Source of the DNA: JAGDVO01 sp964590075 [NCBI: uncultured Aquificales bacterium]
GTDB lineage: Bacteria > Thermosulfidibacterota > Thermosulfidibacteria > Thermosulfidibacterales
NCBI GenBank assembly: GCA_964590075.1
Contig: CAZPXS010000004.1
Span: forward strand, 1 to 64,000
Direction: 5' to 3'
Length of the DNA stretch: 64,000 bases
Positions 28,787 to 38,901 of the stretch are shown here, in pieces; positions within the stretch are counted from its first letter, which is position 1, and every line of letters starts with the position of its first letter. Below the pieces are notes generated by a model. It was given only the letters and a program-made list of their open reading frames with translations, had not been told where the DNA came from and made no database searches. The position numbers and the translations under genes are program-made.

Positions 28787-29697
28787 TAAAGGCTAATTAT
28801 GTATGGTTTAACGGTGAGCTTATAAAGTTTGAGGATGCTAAGGTACATATCCTTACCCATACTCTTCACTATGGTCTCGGCGTGTTTGAAGGTATAAGAT
28901 GCTACAACACTAAGAAGGGACCAGCTATATTTAGGAATATCGAACATATAGAGAGACTCTTTAATTCTGCCCACATATGCTACATGAAAATTCCTTTCAC
29001 CAGGGAAGAGATAAGAAAGGCTATACATGAGACTATAAAAGCTAACGGTTTTAAGGATTGTTATATAAGGCCTATAGCTTTCTACTCGAGCGGGGCTATG
29101 GGGCTTAATCCCTTAAACAACAGGGTTGATGTAGCTATAATATGCTGGGAGTGGGGAGCCTATCTCGGTGAGGAAGGTTTGAATAGGGGTATAAGATGTA
29201 AGATAAGTTCCTTTAACAGACACCATGTGAACGTATCTATGACAAAGGCCAAGGTATGTGGAAATTACGTGAATTCTCAACTTGCCAAAATCGAGGCACT
29301 TATGGATGGTTACGATGAGGCCTTGATGCTCGATGTCGATGGCCATGTTGCGGAGGGTAGCGGTGAGAATATCTTTATAGTTAGAAAGGGCGTCGTTAAA
29401 ACGCCACCTCCAACGGGTATACTTAAGGGGATAACGAGAGATACGGTTATCAGGTTGATAAAGGATCTGGGGCTGGAGTTGAGGGAGGATAGGATAACGA
29501 GGGATGAGATCTATATAGCCGATGAGGTTTTCCTCTGTGGTACCGCGGCAGAGATCACTCCCGTTAGAGAGGTTGATAGAAGAACTATAGGTGACGGTCT
29601 ACCCGGCCCGATAACCAAGAAACTACAGGATCTATACTTTAAGGTCGTAAGAGGTGAGATAGAGAAGTACGAACACTGGCTTGACTACGTGGAGTAG
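28783..29697 (+). CDS. ilvE: Branched-chain amino acid aminotransferase
   Basis: PLP-dependent class IV aminotransferase for the last step of Val, Leu and Ile synthesis. The 304-residue protein has '[17 protein letters not shown]', the PLP-lysine segment [14 protein letters not shown], '[15 protein letters not shown]', '[14 protein letters not shown]' and '[14 protein letters not shown]', all group I BCAT signatures. It overlaps the upstream nitroreductase by four bases. D-amino acid transaminase or aminodeoxychorismate lyase are less likely given length and motifs. Confidence 0.93.
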   Translation: MIKANYVWFNGELIKFEDAKVHILTHTLHYGLGVFEGIRCYNTKKGPAIFRNIEHIERLFNSAHICYMKIPFTREEIRKAIHETIKANGFKDCYIRPIAFYSSGAMGLNPLNNRVDVAIICWEWGAYLGEEGLNRGIRCKISSFNRHHVNVSMTKAKVCGNYVNSQLAKIEALMDGYDEALMLDVDGHVAEGSGENIFIVRKGVVKTPPPTGILKGITRDTVIRLIKDLGLELREDRITRDEIYIADEVFLCGTAAEITPVREVDRRTIGDGLPGPITKKLQDLYFKVVRGEIEKYEHWLDYVE

Positions 29698-29708
29698 GGG
29701 AATAATAT
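29681..29708 (+). promoter_or_regulatory. Possible promoter ahead of the FmdB-type gene
   Basis: TTGACT at 29681-29686, a 16-base spacer and TAATAT at 29703-29708, straddling the ilvE stop. It would start a transcript near 29715 for the small zinc-ribbon gene and exonuclease III. Confidence 0.45.
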
Positions 29709-29744
29709 AAATTAATTAGAATATTCTTATGAGGAGGTGGAGGG

Positions 29745-30002
29745 ATGCCCATATACGAGTACAAGTGTACATCCTGTGGACATATTTTTGAAAAGATGCA
29801 GTCTTTTAACGATGAGCCTGTTAAGACCTGTCCCAAGTGTGGAGGAGAGGTTAAGAAGCTCATCTCGCGGAGTTCCTTTGTACTTAAGGGAACCGGTTGG
29901 CATGTGACCGATTATGGGAGAGGTTCTTCGAGTTCAAGTTCCACGGATAGTGGGAGTAGTTGCTCCTGTTGTAGTGCAACGAGTTGTTCAACCTGTTCAT
30001 AG
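29745..30002 (+). CDS. FmdB-type zinc-ribbon regulatory protein
   Basis: 85-residue protein starting [17 protein letters not shown] with a second pair TCPKCGG: the CxxC-CxxC zinc ribbon of the FmdB/CxxC_CxxC_SSSS family. The family's serine-rich tail is here very rich in both Ser and Cys (residues about 60-85, including CSCC and CSTC). Some homologues are linked to formamidase/amidase gene control, but the molecular role is not established. GAGGAGG-type ribosome site. Confidence 0.85.
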   Translation: MPIYEYKCTSCGHIFEKMQSFNDEPVKTCPKCGGEVKKLISRSSFVLKGTGWHVTDYGRGSSSSSSTDSGSSCSCCSATSCSTCS

Positions 30003-30014
30003 AGGGGCCTATCC

Positions 30015-30791
30015 ATGGCCCTTCTTTCCATCATTACCTATAACGTCAATTCCATAAGATCCCGCTATCATATCCTTGACTATCTCTTTGAAAAATATGA
30101 TCCTACTATTTTGTGTTTACAGGAGACGAAAGTTGCGGATAGTGATTTTCCTACCGGATATTTTCACGAGAAGGGACATGATGTTTACTATAGTGGAGAA
30201 AAGGGTAAATCGGGAGTTAGTGTGAGTTTTAAAAGGGGAATTAAGGTAGAGCTTGTTTCAAAGGGTCTAAGTGGTAAGGATAAGTCGCGCTTACTGGAAT
30301 TAAAGTTTGAAGATTTTTACCTTTTTAACCTTTACGTTCCCCAGGGTAGAAGTCCCGAGGATGATGAGTTCAAGCATAAGCTTGAGTTCCTTGATGAGTT
30401 TATAGGATACATAGACTCAAAGTTTAACAATAGAGATCCTATCATCCTAGTTGGTGATTTAAATATCGCACCTACCGATATCGATGTTCACGATCCTAAG
30501 AGGTTATACGGCCATGTTTGTTTTAGGGATGAAGTCTGGTCTGCCTATAGGAGACTGATAGAGTGGGGTTTTGTGGATATCTTTAGAAAGTTCAACGAGG
30601 GGAGGGTTTATACCTTTTACGACTACAGGGTAAAGGGTGCCGTTGAGAGGGGACTTGGATGGAGAGTTGATCATGTGCTTGTAACAGCTCCCTTGGTAGA
30701 GGGGGCTATAAGTTGCGAGGTCGATCTTGATGCGAGAAAGATGGAAAAGCCTTCTGATCATGTCCCTGTTATAGCTAAGTTTGATCTTTAA
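30015..30791 (+). CDS. xth: Exodeoxyribonuclease III / AP endonuclease
   Basis: Base-excision repair nuclease of the exonuclease-endonuclease-phosphatase fold, 258 residues. Motifs: '[11 protein letters not shown]' (metal-binding Asn), LCLQETKV (Glu), [19 protein letters not shown] (Asp/Asn), '[10 protein letters not shown]' and the C-terminal SDHVPVIA with catalytic His. It lies 12 bases after the FmdB-like gene and overlaps the convergent queF end by 17 bases. Confidence 0.94.
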   Translation: MALLSIITYNVNSIRSRYHILDYLFEKYDPTILCLQETKVADSDFPTGYFHEKGHDVYYSGEKGKSGVSVSFKRGIKVELVSKGLSGKDKSRLLELKFEDFYLFNLYVPQGRSPEDDEFKHKLEFLDEFIGYIDSKFNNRDPIILVGDLNIAPTDIDVHDPKRLYGHVCFRDEVWSAYRRLIEWGFVDIFRKFNEGRVYTFYDYRVKGAVERGLGWRVDHVLVTAPLVEGAISCEVDLDARKMEKPSDHVPVIAKFDL

Positions 30792-31161
30792 TCACCTGAT
30801 TCTTAGTTGAAACTCTTATTATAGTTTTTACGTTACCCCTTGGGTTAAAGTCACCTACGACCTCGAGGTAGCGGGGTTTGAGTAGATTATTTAGGTCATC
30901 GAATATCCTGTTTGTGACCTCTTCGTGGGATATGTATATGCTCCTATATTTGTTGAGGTAGAGTTTTAAAGATTTAAGTTCCACAATGTATTTATCTGGT
31001 ATGTACTTTATTCTTATCGTTGCAAAGTCGGGATAGCCGGATCTTGGGCAGAGACAGGTAAATTCGGGGAAGGTTATCTCTATTTCGTAATCCCTATCGG
31101 GCGATGGATTGGGCCAGGCTTCTAACTTTGCGTTTTCTATCTCTCTTTCACCGTAACGCAT
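30775..31161 (-). CDS. queF: NADPH-dependent 7-cyano-7-deazaguanine reductase
   Basis: Reduces preQ0 to preQ1 for queuosine in tRNA. 128 residues, the short unimodular (YkvM-like) form. The catalytic Cys lies in '[17 protein letters not shown]', and the family QueF motif appears as '[15 protein letters not shown]' followed by ISHEE. It lies nine bases after nfi, at the end of the purB-nfi-queF run. No preQ1 riboswitch can be present given the short gap. Confidence 0.94.
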   Translation of the reverse strand: MRYGEREIENAKLEAWPNPSPDRDYEIEITFPEFTCLCPRSGYPDFATIRIKYIPDKYIVELKSLKLYLNKYRSIYISHEEVTNRIFDDLNNLLKPRYLEVVGDFNPRGNVKTIIRVSTKNQVIKDQT

Positions 31162-31170
31162 CTTATACCC

Positions 31171-31845
31171 CTAATTTTGAAATTTACTCTTTAACTTTCC
31201 AACTTCAATATGTGCTATTCTAGTTGGTTCGGGTATCCTGTAACCCTTGGTTGATTTTAATGTAATGGTAATAGCACTATCAAGAGATACCCTGTGTCCA
31301 ATAGAAACAAAAACAGGTTTTGCCCCATCCCTTGTTCTAAGCGTTACGCCTATTACTTCGTCACCATCCTTTAGGAGACTATAGCTACCTCTCTTATAGC
31401 CTGGTTCCTCGAATTTACCAACCAGCAATGACTTTGCTACTCCAATGGTAGGTATATCCTTAATCACACCTATGTGTGATGCTATCCCTATCCTTCGGGG
31501 ATGCGCTATCCCGTGCCCATCTATCATAATTAGATCTATCCTGGTTTTGACTCTACTTAGAGCCTTCAGTATAGCCGGTGCTTCCCTAAATGCAAGATAA
31601 CCGGGTATATAGGGGAATCTGACTTCATCCGTAGAAAGTATAATATCAACGAGCTCTAACTCCGGGTATTTCAGTATGGGTATTGCTACAAAAGCTACCC
31701 TTTTATCGTTTGAGTAGGCAATGTCAACTCCGGCGATGTATTTTATATCCGGGCATCCCTCCCTTATAACCCTTTTCGCTAACTTTTCCTGTATTCTCTT
31801 TAATTTTAAAAGATCAAAGCTATACTCGTACCGTCTCTCTTTCAC
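31171..31845 (-). CDS. nfi: Endonuclease V
   Basis: Repair enzyme cutting near deoxyinosine and other deaminated bases. The 224-residue protein has '[10 protein letters not shown]' (catalytic Asp), [13 protein letters not shown] (the PYIP wedge and Glu), '[18 protein letters not shown]' (Asp/His) and '[18 protein letters not shown]'. It overlaps the purB end by 26 bases. A deaminated-base repair gene beside purB is a purine-theme neighbourhood; protection from heat-driven deamination would suit a thermophile. Confidence 0.94.
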   Translation of the reverse strand: MKERRYEYSFDLLKLKRIQEKLAKRVIREGCPDIKYIAGVDIAYSNDKRVAFVAIPILKYPELELVDIILSTDEVRFPYIPGYLAFREAPAILKALSRVKTRIDLIMIDGHGIAHPRRIGIASHIGVIKDIPTIGVAKSLLVGKFEEPGYKRGSYSLLKDGDEVIGVTLRTRDGAKPVFVSIGHRVSLDSAITITLKSTKGYRIPEPTRIAHIEVGKLKSKFQN

Positions 31846-33238
31846 CTATGAGATCCCTGTATCTCTCAATTATAGGATTTACCTCTCTTTCAACGAACTC
31901 TAAAACCTGACTGGCGCATCTACCTACGAATCTTTTTGGATCGAGTAACTCATCGAGTTCCTCTCTCTCTATTTTAAGATCCGGATCCTTTAGAATAAGT
32001 TCTAATAGGTTATTTTCAAGTCCCATCTTTATATTCTCGTAAGCCATATAAGCGTATCTTCTAAGTTTTTCGTGTAGTTTTTGTCTGTCTCCACCCTTCT
32101 TTACAGACCGCATGAGTATCTCTTCTATAGCCATGAATGGAAGCTCTTTTTTTAACCTTCTTTCCATAACCTTTTCGTTGACCTTTAAGCCATCCATTAT
32201 ATTGTCGGCGAGTATAAGGATAGCATCGACACACATGAATAGTTCCGGTATTGTGATCCTTCTTATAGCAGAATCATCGAGGGTCCTTTCGAACATCTGT
32301 AGGGCATGAGTATAGGAGAAACTATCAAGTAGAGTCATCGCGTATCTGGAGAGTGCACACATCCTTTCTGACTTCATCGGGTTCTTCTTATAAGGCATCG
32401 CACTTGATCCTACCTGTTTTTCTCCCCAGGGTTCTTCCACCTCTCTATTCGCCATAAGTAGCCTTATATCGAGTCCAATCTTATGACAGGTTGAGACAAT
32501 ACCAACGAGAGCCTGTGCTATCATGTAATCCTGTTTTCTCGTATATGTTTGGCCTGTTATTATAAAACTCTCATTGAATCCGAATCTTTTTGCTACGTAT
32601 TCATCGAGTTTCTTTACCTTTTCTTCGTCGTTATCGAACAACTTCATGAAACTATCCTGTGTACCTGTCGTTCCCTTTACCCCTCTGAATTTTAGGTTGC
32701 TCTCCACGAATTCCAGATTTTTAAAATCTATCACCAGATCGTTTAACCATAGGGCTATCCTCTTACCAAATGTGACCGGCTGGGCGGGTTGTAGGTGTGT
32801 GTATCCAAGACAAGGTAGCTCCTTGTATAAAAGCGCCTTTTCCTTCATTGTATTTATAAGATTAACTAGTCGCTTCTTTATAACATTAAGTGCGTCTCTC
32901 ATTAGTATTATGTCTGTGTTATCGGTTACATAACAACTCGTTGCACCAAGGTGTATTATTGGTTTTGCCTTTGGACAGAGCTCACCATAGGCATGAATAT
33001 GTGCCATCACATCGTGCTTGAGTTCTCTCTCCAACTCCCTAGCCCTATCAAGGTTGAGTATATCTTTTGCCCTTTTCATCTCCTCTATCTGTTCATCGGT
33101 TATGGGAAGTCCCATCAGTTTTTCACCTTCCGCAAGGGCTATCCATAGTTCTCGCCATGTCTTGAATCTTCTCTCTTCGCTAAAGATCTCAACCATCTCA
33201 CGGGATGCGTATCTATCTATCAATGGGTGTTTGAACAT
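31820..33238 (-). CDS. purB: Adenylosuccinate lyase
   Basis: Acts twice in purine synthesis, on SAICAR and adenylosuccinate. The 472-residue protein of the fumarase/aspartase superfamily has '[13 protein letters not shown]', '[16 protein letters not shown]', the signature '[15 protein letters not shown]' with the catalytic serine loop, and a helical C-terminal domain. It lies ten bases after the LolC-like gene. ATG start followed by '[13 protein letters not shown]', typical of the family. Confidence 0.95.
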   Translation of the reverse strand: MFKHPLIDRYASREMVEIFSEERRFKTWRELWIALAEGEKLMGLPITDEQIEEMKRAKDILNLDRARELERELKHDVMAHIHAYGELCPKAKPIIHLGATSCYVTDNTDIILMRDALNVIKKRLVNLINTMKEKALLYKELPCLGYTHLQPAQPVTFGKRIALWLNDLVIDFKNLEFVESNLKFRGVKGTTGTQDSFMKLFDNDEEKVKKLDEYVAKRFGFNESFIITGQTYTRKQDYMIAQALVGIVSTCHKIGLDIRLLMANREVEEPWGEKQVGSSAMPYKKNPMKSERMCALSRYAMTLLDSFSYTHALQMFERTLDDSAIRRITIPELFMCVDAILILADNIMDGLKVNEKVMERRLKKELPFMAIEEILMRSVKKGGDRQKLHEKLRRYAYMAYENIKMGLENNLLELILKDPDLKIEREELDELLDPKRFVGRCASQVLEFVEREVNPIIERYRDLIGERETVRV

Positions 33239-33247
33239 CTCTACCTC

Positions 33248-34468
33248 CTATCCAGTTATTCTTAGTATTTCTACAGGGTTTATTTTATCCGCCCTTCTTG
33301 CGGGTATGTATGTCGAGATGAGTGATATGAGAAGACTTATTAGTACTATTAGTGTTATATCAACTGGGTTTAATTCTACCGGGAGTCTATCTATATAGTA
33401 GATGTTCTTTGGTAGAGTTATTATTGGGTACTTTTTTAGGAATAGGCCAACTCCTATCCCAAGGATACTACCTAGGAGAGTTCCGGTGAATCCCATTATA
33501 AGTCCCTCAAGTATAAATATCCTTCTTATCCTTTTAGAGTCCATACCCATGGTAATAAGTATCGCTATATCTCTTTCCTTTTCAATGACCGTCATGCTCA
33601 GTGTACTCATGATACTAAAACTTGCTACAAGCACCATTAGGGATAGTATGAGAAACATAGCCAACTTTTCGAGTTTCAAAGCGGAGAAAATAGATCTGTT
33701 CATCGTTATCCAGTCTCTAACCAAGAATTTTCTATCCAGTTCCTTCTCTATGATATTTCTATAGGTAACCGCCTTCATAGGATCCTTTACGGATATCTGT
33801 AGACCAGTGTAACTGTCCTCCATACCCGTTATTTCCCTTGCGGTTTCAATGCTTGTTACTGCAAGACTCGAATCTATGTTGTACATGCCAGTATCGAATA
33901 TACCGCAGACCGTTAGTTCCTTACTTACCGGCATCATTCCAAAGGGTGTCACAACGGTTTTTGGAGTTACAAGTACAATCTTGTCCATAGGAATTATCAG
34001 TAGGTTTTCGGATAGAGCCTTACCTACAAGTATCGTGCCCTTTTCACCTATACATGTCCAGTTTCCCGATACCATCTTTTCCGGAAGCTGGGTTATTTTA
34101 CCCTCCTTCTTTATATCCACTCCCTTTATGTGTAGGCCGGTTGCTGAGTTGCCGTACTTTAGCATAGCCTGTGTGTAAATGAAGGGACTAGTGTCCTTTA
34201 TCCAGTCGAAGTTTTTCATCCTTTTCTCTACCAGCTTTAGTTCCTTTTCCTTTATCTCTCCCTGCCATCCTACTATGTAGATATGTGCACTTGCCCCGAG
34301 TAGAGTTCTCTTCAGGTTGTTTGTAAAACCTGTCATCACCGATATCACTATGATGAGGGAGGCTACACTAAGAGTTATGCCAACTATGGATATTGTGGCA
34401 CCAAAGGATATCAACCCCCCTTTTTTAGATTTTAGGTACTTTAATGCGAGGAATAGTTCTAACTTCAT
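33248..34468 (-). CDS. LolC/LolE-type lipoprotein-releasing permease
   Basis: 406-residue inner-membrane protein of the FtsX/MacB family. A transmembrane helix lies near residues 20-48, a periplasmic domain spans about 50-250, and three C-terminal helices fall around 265-390. The start '[17 protein letters not shown]' and the '[28 protein letters not shown]' region are typical of LolC/LolE. It would work with LolD (not in the window) to release lipoproteins to LolA, which implies an outer membrane. Its start overlaps the lysS stop by four bases, an arrangement seen in other diderms. Confidence 0.9.
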   Translation of the reverse strand: MKLELFLALKYLKSKKGGLISFGATISIVGITLSVASLIIVISVMTGFTNNLKRTLLGASAHIYIVGWQGEIKEKELKLVEKRMKNFDWIKDTSPFIYTQAMLKYGNSATGLHIKGVDIKKEGKITQLPEKMVSGNWTCIGEKGTILVGKALSENLLIIPMDKIVLVTPKTVVTPFGMMPVSKELTVCGIFDTGMYNIDSSLAVTSIETAREITGMEDSYTGLQISVKDPMKAVTYRNIIEKELDRKFLVRDWITMNRSIFSALKLEKLAMFLILSLMVLVASFSIMSTLSMTVIEKERDIAILITMGMDSKRIRRIFILEGLIMGFTGTLLGSILGIGVGLFLKKYPIITLPKNIYYIDRLPVELNPVDITLIVLISLLISLISTYIPARRADKINPVEILRITG

Positions 34469-35964
34469 TTCTGTTCCGGTCTTAGAGTGGGGAAGAGTAT
34501 GACATCTCTAATTGAAGGCGAGTCGGTAAGGATCATGGTGAGTCTATCTATCCCTATTCCCTCTCCAGCTGTTGGAGGTAATCCATACTCCAGAGCCACT
34601 ATATAGTCTTCATCCATCATATGAGCCTCTTCGTCACCCTTTCTTCTCTCCTCTAGCTGTTTGAGAAAACGATCCCTCTGGTCCTCAGGATCGTTTAGCT
34701 CTGTGTAGGCATTGGCTATTTCCCTTCCTGCGATAAAAAGTTCAAATCTCTCGACTATATCAGGGTTGTCTTCTCTACTTTTAGCGAGAGGTGATATGTC
34801 CTTTGGGAAATCGTAAACTATAGTAGGATCTATAAGTTTTTCCTCCACCTTCTTTTCAAAGATCTCCGCTAGGAGCTTACCCTTCTTATCTATCTTAGAT
34901 ACGTCTATTTCGAGTTCCTTAGCGTAATTTCTTAGTTTTTCCTCATCATCTAGTATCTCCTTTGGTACATTACCTATTTCGGTGAGGGCATCAAAAAACG
35001 TTATCTTCTTAAAGGGTGGGCTAAAGTTTATACTTTTACCCTGATACTCTATAATGTAGCTACCCTTTATCTCCTTTACTAGACCTGAAAGTAATTCTTC
35101 GGTTAGATCCATTAGGTCCCTATAGTCCGCGTATGCCATATAAAACTCAACCATGGTAAATTCAGGATTATGTTGGCTTGATATTCCCTCGTTTCTAAAA
35201 CATTTACCAAGTTCAAAGACCCTATCGAAACCTCCAACAACTAATCTCTTTAGGTATAGTTCTGGTGCTATCCTTAGGTATAGATCTATATCAAGGGCAT
35301 TGTGGTGTGTTATAAAGGGTCTTGCGGCTGCACCACCAGGTATAGGTTGCATCATAGGTGTTTCAACTTCTATAAAACCGCGATTCTTAAGGAAGTTTCT
35401 TATATAATCTATGATTCTGCTTCTTATAACAAAGGTTTCCCTTACAGAATCGTTCATTATCAGATCTAAGTACCTTTGCCTATACCTTGTTTCTACATCC
35501 TTTAGTCCGTGCCATTTTTCGGGTAGGGGTCGTGTTATCTTGGTAAGTAGGGTAAGCCTATCAACCTCTATCGTTAGTTCTCCTGTCTTTGTTCTAAATA
35601 GAGTCCCCTCAACTCCAACTATATCACCGACATCGAGTTTCTTAAAAAGGTTACTGTAAAACTCATCTCCCAACTTTTCCTTCGATACGTATATCTGGAT
35701 TTTCCCGGTCTGATCTTTTATATGGGCGAAGGATATCTTTCCGTGGAATCTTAGAGACATTATTCTACCTGCGGTTACGATTCTACCGGCTTCCTTTAGT
35801 CTTTCTTGATCAAACTCGTCCTTGTACTTTTCGACTATTTCTCCTATTCTATGGGTAATCCTGTATCTGTTGGGGTAGGGATTTATACCCATCTCCCTGA
35901 ATCTTTTTACCTTTTCCTTAAGATCTCTTATTATCTTGTTCTCCGCTTCAATATGGTTGCTCAT
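34465..35964 (-). CDS. lysS: Lysyl-tRNA synthetase, class II
   Basis: Charges tRNA-Lys. 499 residues: an N-terminal OB-fold anticodon-binding domain (about 50-160), then the class II core with motif 1 '[21 protein letters not shown]', motif 2 '[18 protein letters not shown]' and motif 3 '[19 protein letters not shown]'. It precedes lolC/E with a four-base overlap and follows plsY by 12 bases. Confidence 0.96.
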   Translation of the reverse strand: MSNHIEAENKIIRDLKEKVKRFREMGINPYPNRYRITHRIGEIVEKYKDEFDQERLKEAGRIVTAGRIMSLRFHGKISFAHIKDQTGKIQIYVSKEKLGDEFYSNLFKKLDVGDIVGVEGTLFRTKTGELTIEVDRLTLLTKITRPLPEKWHGLKDVETRYRQRYLDLIMNDSVRETFVIRSRIIDYIRNFLKNRGFIEVETPMMQPIPGGAAARPFITHHNALDIDLYLRIAPELYLKRLVVGGFDRVFELGKCFRNEGISSQHNPEFTMVEFYMAYADYRDLMDLTEELLSGLVKEIKGSYIIEYQGKSINFSPPFKKITFFDALTEIGNVPKEILDDEEKLRNYAKELEIDVSKIDKKGKLLAEIFEKKVEEKLIDPTIVYDFPKDISPLAKSREDNPDIVERFELFIAGREIANAYTELNDPEDQRDRFLKQLEERRKGDEEAHMMDEDYIVALEYGLPPTAGEGIGIDRLTMILTDSPSIRDVILFPTLRPEQK

Positions 35965-35976
35965 TTAGTACCCCCG

Positions 35977-36555
35977 TTATATTCTGAATGTTGGTTCTTC
36001 ACCTCTTCTCAGTCTCTCGATGTTTTCTTTATGCCTGATAATTACTATCAAGGCAATAATTATGAGTAGAATCTTAGACTCAAGATCCTTTAGTAGAAAT
36101 AGCCCGGATATGGATGTAATTAATGCTGCTGTAATACTCGATAGGGAGACTATCCTTTTTAGGTAGAAGGTAATGGCGAAAGTTACTATGGCTATAATCG
36201 TGAGTTCAAAATTGGTTGCCATGATTACCCCGATACTAGTTGCCACTCCTTTACCACCTTTGAAGTTTAGGAAGGGAGAATAGCAGTGCCCTAATATGGA
36301 TACTACTCCTACAAGGAGTGCGAAGGATTCGGAGTTAGTTGCTTTTAGCGCAATATAGGTTGGCATTAATCCTTTGAGGATATCTAATATCAGAGTTATC
36401 AGGCCTTCGTATTTACCTACTGTTCTTGCAACATTTGTCGCACCTATGTTACCGCTACCTGCCATTCTTGGATCTATCCCTTTTCGTAGAGCCATAATTA
36501 ATCCGAATGGGACACTACCCAGTATAAAGGACAGGATCAGTAATGTCAGCTTCAT
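35977..36555 (-). CDS. plsY: Acyl-phosphate:glycerol-3-phosphate acyltransferase
   Basis: Integral membrane enzyme making lysophosphatidic acid from acyl-phosphate and glycerol-3-phosphate. The 192-residue protein has about five helices and the three PlsY signatures: SGNIGATNVAR (34-44), 'GHCYSPFLNFKGGKGVAT' and a terminal 'RHKENIERLRRGEEP'. It lies eight bases after the PP-loop gene. Confidence 0.95.
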   Translation of the reverse strand: MKLTLLILSFILGSVPFGLIMALRKGIDPRMAGSGNIGATNVARTVGKYEGLITLILDILKGLMPTYIALKATNSESFALLVGVVSILGHCYSPFLNFKGGKGVATSIGVIMATNFELTIIAIVTFAITFYLKRIVSLSSITAALITSISGLFLLKDLESKILLIIIALIVIIRHKENIERLRRGEEPTFRI

Positions 36556-36563
36556 CTCTCACC

Positions 36564-37532
36564 TCACACTATAATTTTCTGTATCTCTTCGGGTTCTATT
36601 GCTACCGCTTCTACCACTTTTTCTCCGATCTTTACGGTACCTTTTGGTTTCTTTGCGTATCTTAACATTATTCCCGCTATCTTTTCCTCCTGTCCCTTAT
36701 AATCGCCTATAACCGAGCCCACAACCTTGCTATATTCAACCTCTACTATGGTATCTGAGAGCTTTCTAAGGAGTTCTCCTTCCTGCTCGTCCCTGGCTAC
36801 TATGAGTATAGTGGTGGGCGATATCTCTAACAATCTACCCAACCTTAGAGCCTTTATCTCTTTCCACTCGAGTTTTCCCCTTACTTCCATAAGTTTTTTC
36901 AATCTTTTAGAGAACCCTGGATCTGTGAGTATACAGCCACCTGCAGGCGTAGGTATACTCTTTAGGCCATACTTTTTTGCTAGCTCAAGCTGTATCTTTC
37001 TACTTCTTCCCTTTATATCAAGTAGAAGATTTCTATCTATTAGTCCCTTGATCTCCGGTATAGTTGGAGGCATTATCTTACCCGATAGTGGTCTTACAAC
37101 TATCCCCTCCACCCCTGCCTCTTTCTCTATTATTCTAAGTGCCTGGTGGGTTTGGGACATAGGTCTTTGACCCAAAACTTCTCCCGATATTATGAATTCC
37201 GCTCCTATTCTCTCCATAATTTCCTTTGCCTTTTTAAAGAATAGAATCTTACAATCTATACATGGATTCATGTTACAACCGTAGCCGAATTTTGGCGATA
37301 GAAGGACCTTTAAAAATTCATCCTTCACATCAACAATTATGGGTTCAGGTAATAACCATTCGTTCTTCGCCCTTTCTATAAAATCCTTACTCCTTTTACC
37401 GGTAAACCAGGTGTAAAAGTGTAGTGGAACAACCTCGATACCCATCTCCATCATTACGTGTACCGCTAGTATACTATCGAGCCCTCCCGATAGGAGAGAT
37501 ACCGCCTTTACCTTTCTAGTGTCCTTTCCCAT
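36564..37532 (-). CDS. PP-loop ATPase, ThiI/MnmA-like tRNA thiolation candidate
   Basis: 322-residue adenine-nucleotide alpha-hydrolase. The PP-loop is LLSGGLDSILA near residue 13. The middle has cysteines in 'GYGCNMNPCIDCKI' plus 'SGEVLGQRPMSQT' and 'PAGGCILTDPGFS', a pattern known from a family often annotated as tRNA 2-thiouridine or 4-thiouridine synthase but lacking the THUMP domain of ThiI. The C-terminal about 100 residues resemble an NFACT-R-type RNA-binding module. It overlaps the DUF763 gene by 25 bases. Thiolated tRNA bases stabilise tRNA in thermophiles, but the exact base is not determined. Confidence 0.75.
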   Translation of the reverse strand: MGKDTRKVKAVSLLSGGLDSILAVHVMMEMGIEVVPLHFYTWFTGKRSKDFIERAKNEWLLPEPIIVDVKDEFLKVLLSPKFGYGCNMNPCIDCKILFFKKAKEIMERIGAEFIISGEVLGQRPMSQTHQALRIIEKEAGVEGIVVRPLSGKIMPPTIPEIKGLIDRNLLLDIKGRSRKIQLELAKKYGLKSIPTPAGGCILTDPGFSKRLKKLMEVRGKLEWKEIKALRLGRLLEISPTTILIVARDEQEGELLRKLSDTIVEVEYSKVVGSVIGDYKGQEEKIAGIMLRYAKKPKGTVKIGEKVVEAVAIEPEEIQKIIV

Positions 37533-38590
37533 TCGGCTAACCTTCTTATCCTTTCTAATTTTTCTCTATCACCCAGCTTTGCTTTGTTTAAGGCTTCCTT
37601 TAGTATCTCTATCGTGTTTTTTATGAGCCTTATGTTAACGGGATAGGGATGACCATCTTTTCCCCCATGGGCAAAGGAGAATATCACGGGATCTCTGTAG
37701 GATACTTCGGTTCCGTATATAAGACTACTTGTCAAGGCAAGTGCTCTAAGAGCCTTTTCTCCCATACCATTTGTAAGTAGCAGATCCTCAAAGCTATTTA
37801 GATTTTCCTTTGCATTTCTTATAACCGCGGATAGTTTCCTAAGATCTATATCCTTGAGTTTCACATCATGGTGCTTTGGTAGTGATAGAGTTAGTTTTAC
37901 CTCTGCAACTATCTTTTCCGTCTTCTCTTCCTTTACGATCTCTACCATGCTATCTCTCAATTTTTTCGATTCCCTTGCTACAAGGTTAAAAACCCTTCTC
38001 TTCTCATCGCAACATATAGCACTATGAGGTTCATCTACAAAGGATTTTACCTTTTCTCCAAGCCAGTGGTAACGCCTTGCCAGTCTCTTTTCAGGATCCA
38101 TCCCCTGTTGTATGACGATCCAGTCCCCCTCGTCTGTAAATATAAGGTTGTGGTGGTACAGTTTAAAGCCATCCTGTAAGGCGTTGTTATCAACCTTAGC
38201 CGTTAATCTGCTTACCCTTATGAGTTCTTCTCCTTTTGTTATCCCGAATTTATCGCATATACTATCTATTTCCTTTGGTGTGTTTATGGCGCTTTTTCCT
38301 TTGCCACCCGCCACGAATATTCCCAGTTCATAGTTTCTTATTCTCATCGCTTCTTTGATCGCACCAAGTAGGGTTGTAGTGACTCCGCTTGAGTGCCAAT
38401 CGAAACCTACGACACATCCAAAGGCTTGAAACCAAAAAGGATCGGAAAACCTTTTTGTCACCTCTTTTTTACCGTACTCAAAGGTAAGAACCGATATTAT
38501 CTCACCCGATAACTCCACCATCTTTTCGAACAGCCATCTCGGTGCTTTACCGCTATGAAGTGGTAGATCTGCTACCCCGGTTTTTCTCAT
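37508..38590 (-). CDS. DUF763 protein of unknown function
   Basis: 360-residue protein of the DUF763 family, common in archaea and scattered thermophilic bacteria. The family start 'TGVADLPLHSGKAPRWLFEKM' (in part) and internal 'FGCVVGFDWHSSGVTTTLLGA' and 'FSFAHGGKDGHPYPVN' are clear. It is rich in His and charged residues in the C-terminal half. No catalytic motif is established. It overlaps the GDT1-like gene by four bases and the PP-loop gene by 25, so it is probably made together with a tRNA-modification enzyme; a nucleic-acid role is only a guess. Confidence 0.85.
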   Translation of the reverse strand: MRKTGVADLPLHSGKAPRWLFEKMVELSGEIISVLTFEYGKKEVTKRFSDPFWFQAFGCVVGFDWHSSGVTTTLLGAIKEAMRIRNYELGIFVAGGKGKSAINTPKEIDSICDKFGITKGEELIRVSRLTAKVDNNALQDGFKLYHHNLIFTDEGDWIVIQQGMDPEKRLARRYHWLGEKVKSFVDEPHSAICCDEKRRVFNLVARESKKLRDSMVEIVKEEKTEKIVAEVKLTLSLPKHHDVKLKDIDLRKLSAVIRNAKENLNSFEDLLLTNGMGEKALRALALTSSLIYGTEVSYRDPVIFSFAHGGKDGHPYPVNIRLIKNTIEILKEALNKAKLGDREKLERIRRLAEWERTLER

Positions 38591-38853
38591 CTAAGTATAA
38601 TCGTAAGACCTATGAGTATGAACAGAGCTCCTGCGATCTTCTCTACCGTTTTTCTATCGATAAGTGAATTTATCTTGCTACCCAGGATGCTTGCTGTTAG
38701 GGTCAGTACCAAGAAGGCTAACATACTTCCAAGGAACACCTCGAGCCATTTGCCACTAGAGCCCGAGCAGGATAATACCGCGAGTTGTGTCTTGTCTCCC
38801 ATCTCTGCAAGTAGTATACTGATAAATACTGTGAATAGTAGCTTCCAATCCAT
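38587..38853 (-). CDS. Half-size GDT1/UPF0016 family membrane protein
   Basis: 88-residue membrane protein with three hydrophobic segments and one copy of the family signature ExGDKT (AEMGDKTQLAV, residues 16-26). UPF0016/GDT1 proteins export Mn2+ or Ca2+ in exchange for protons. Longer members have two such repeats; this single-repeat form would have to dimerise or pair with a second protein not in this window. First gene of the minus-strand run leading to DUF763. Confidence 0.82.
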   Translation of the reverse strand: MDWKLLFTVFISILLAEMGDKTQLAVLSCSGSSGKWLEVFLGSMLAFLVLTLTASILGSKINSLIDRKTVEKIAGALFILIGLTIILR

Positions 38854-38901
38854 GGTTAAGGATCTACTATTGGATGTTTAAAAAATCAAGGGGGTTTGGC
38901 G

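Noticed and set aside
36727-37170. A 147-codon plus-strand frame
   Set aside because: Antisense to the PP-loop gene, with no recognisable domain or start signal.
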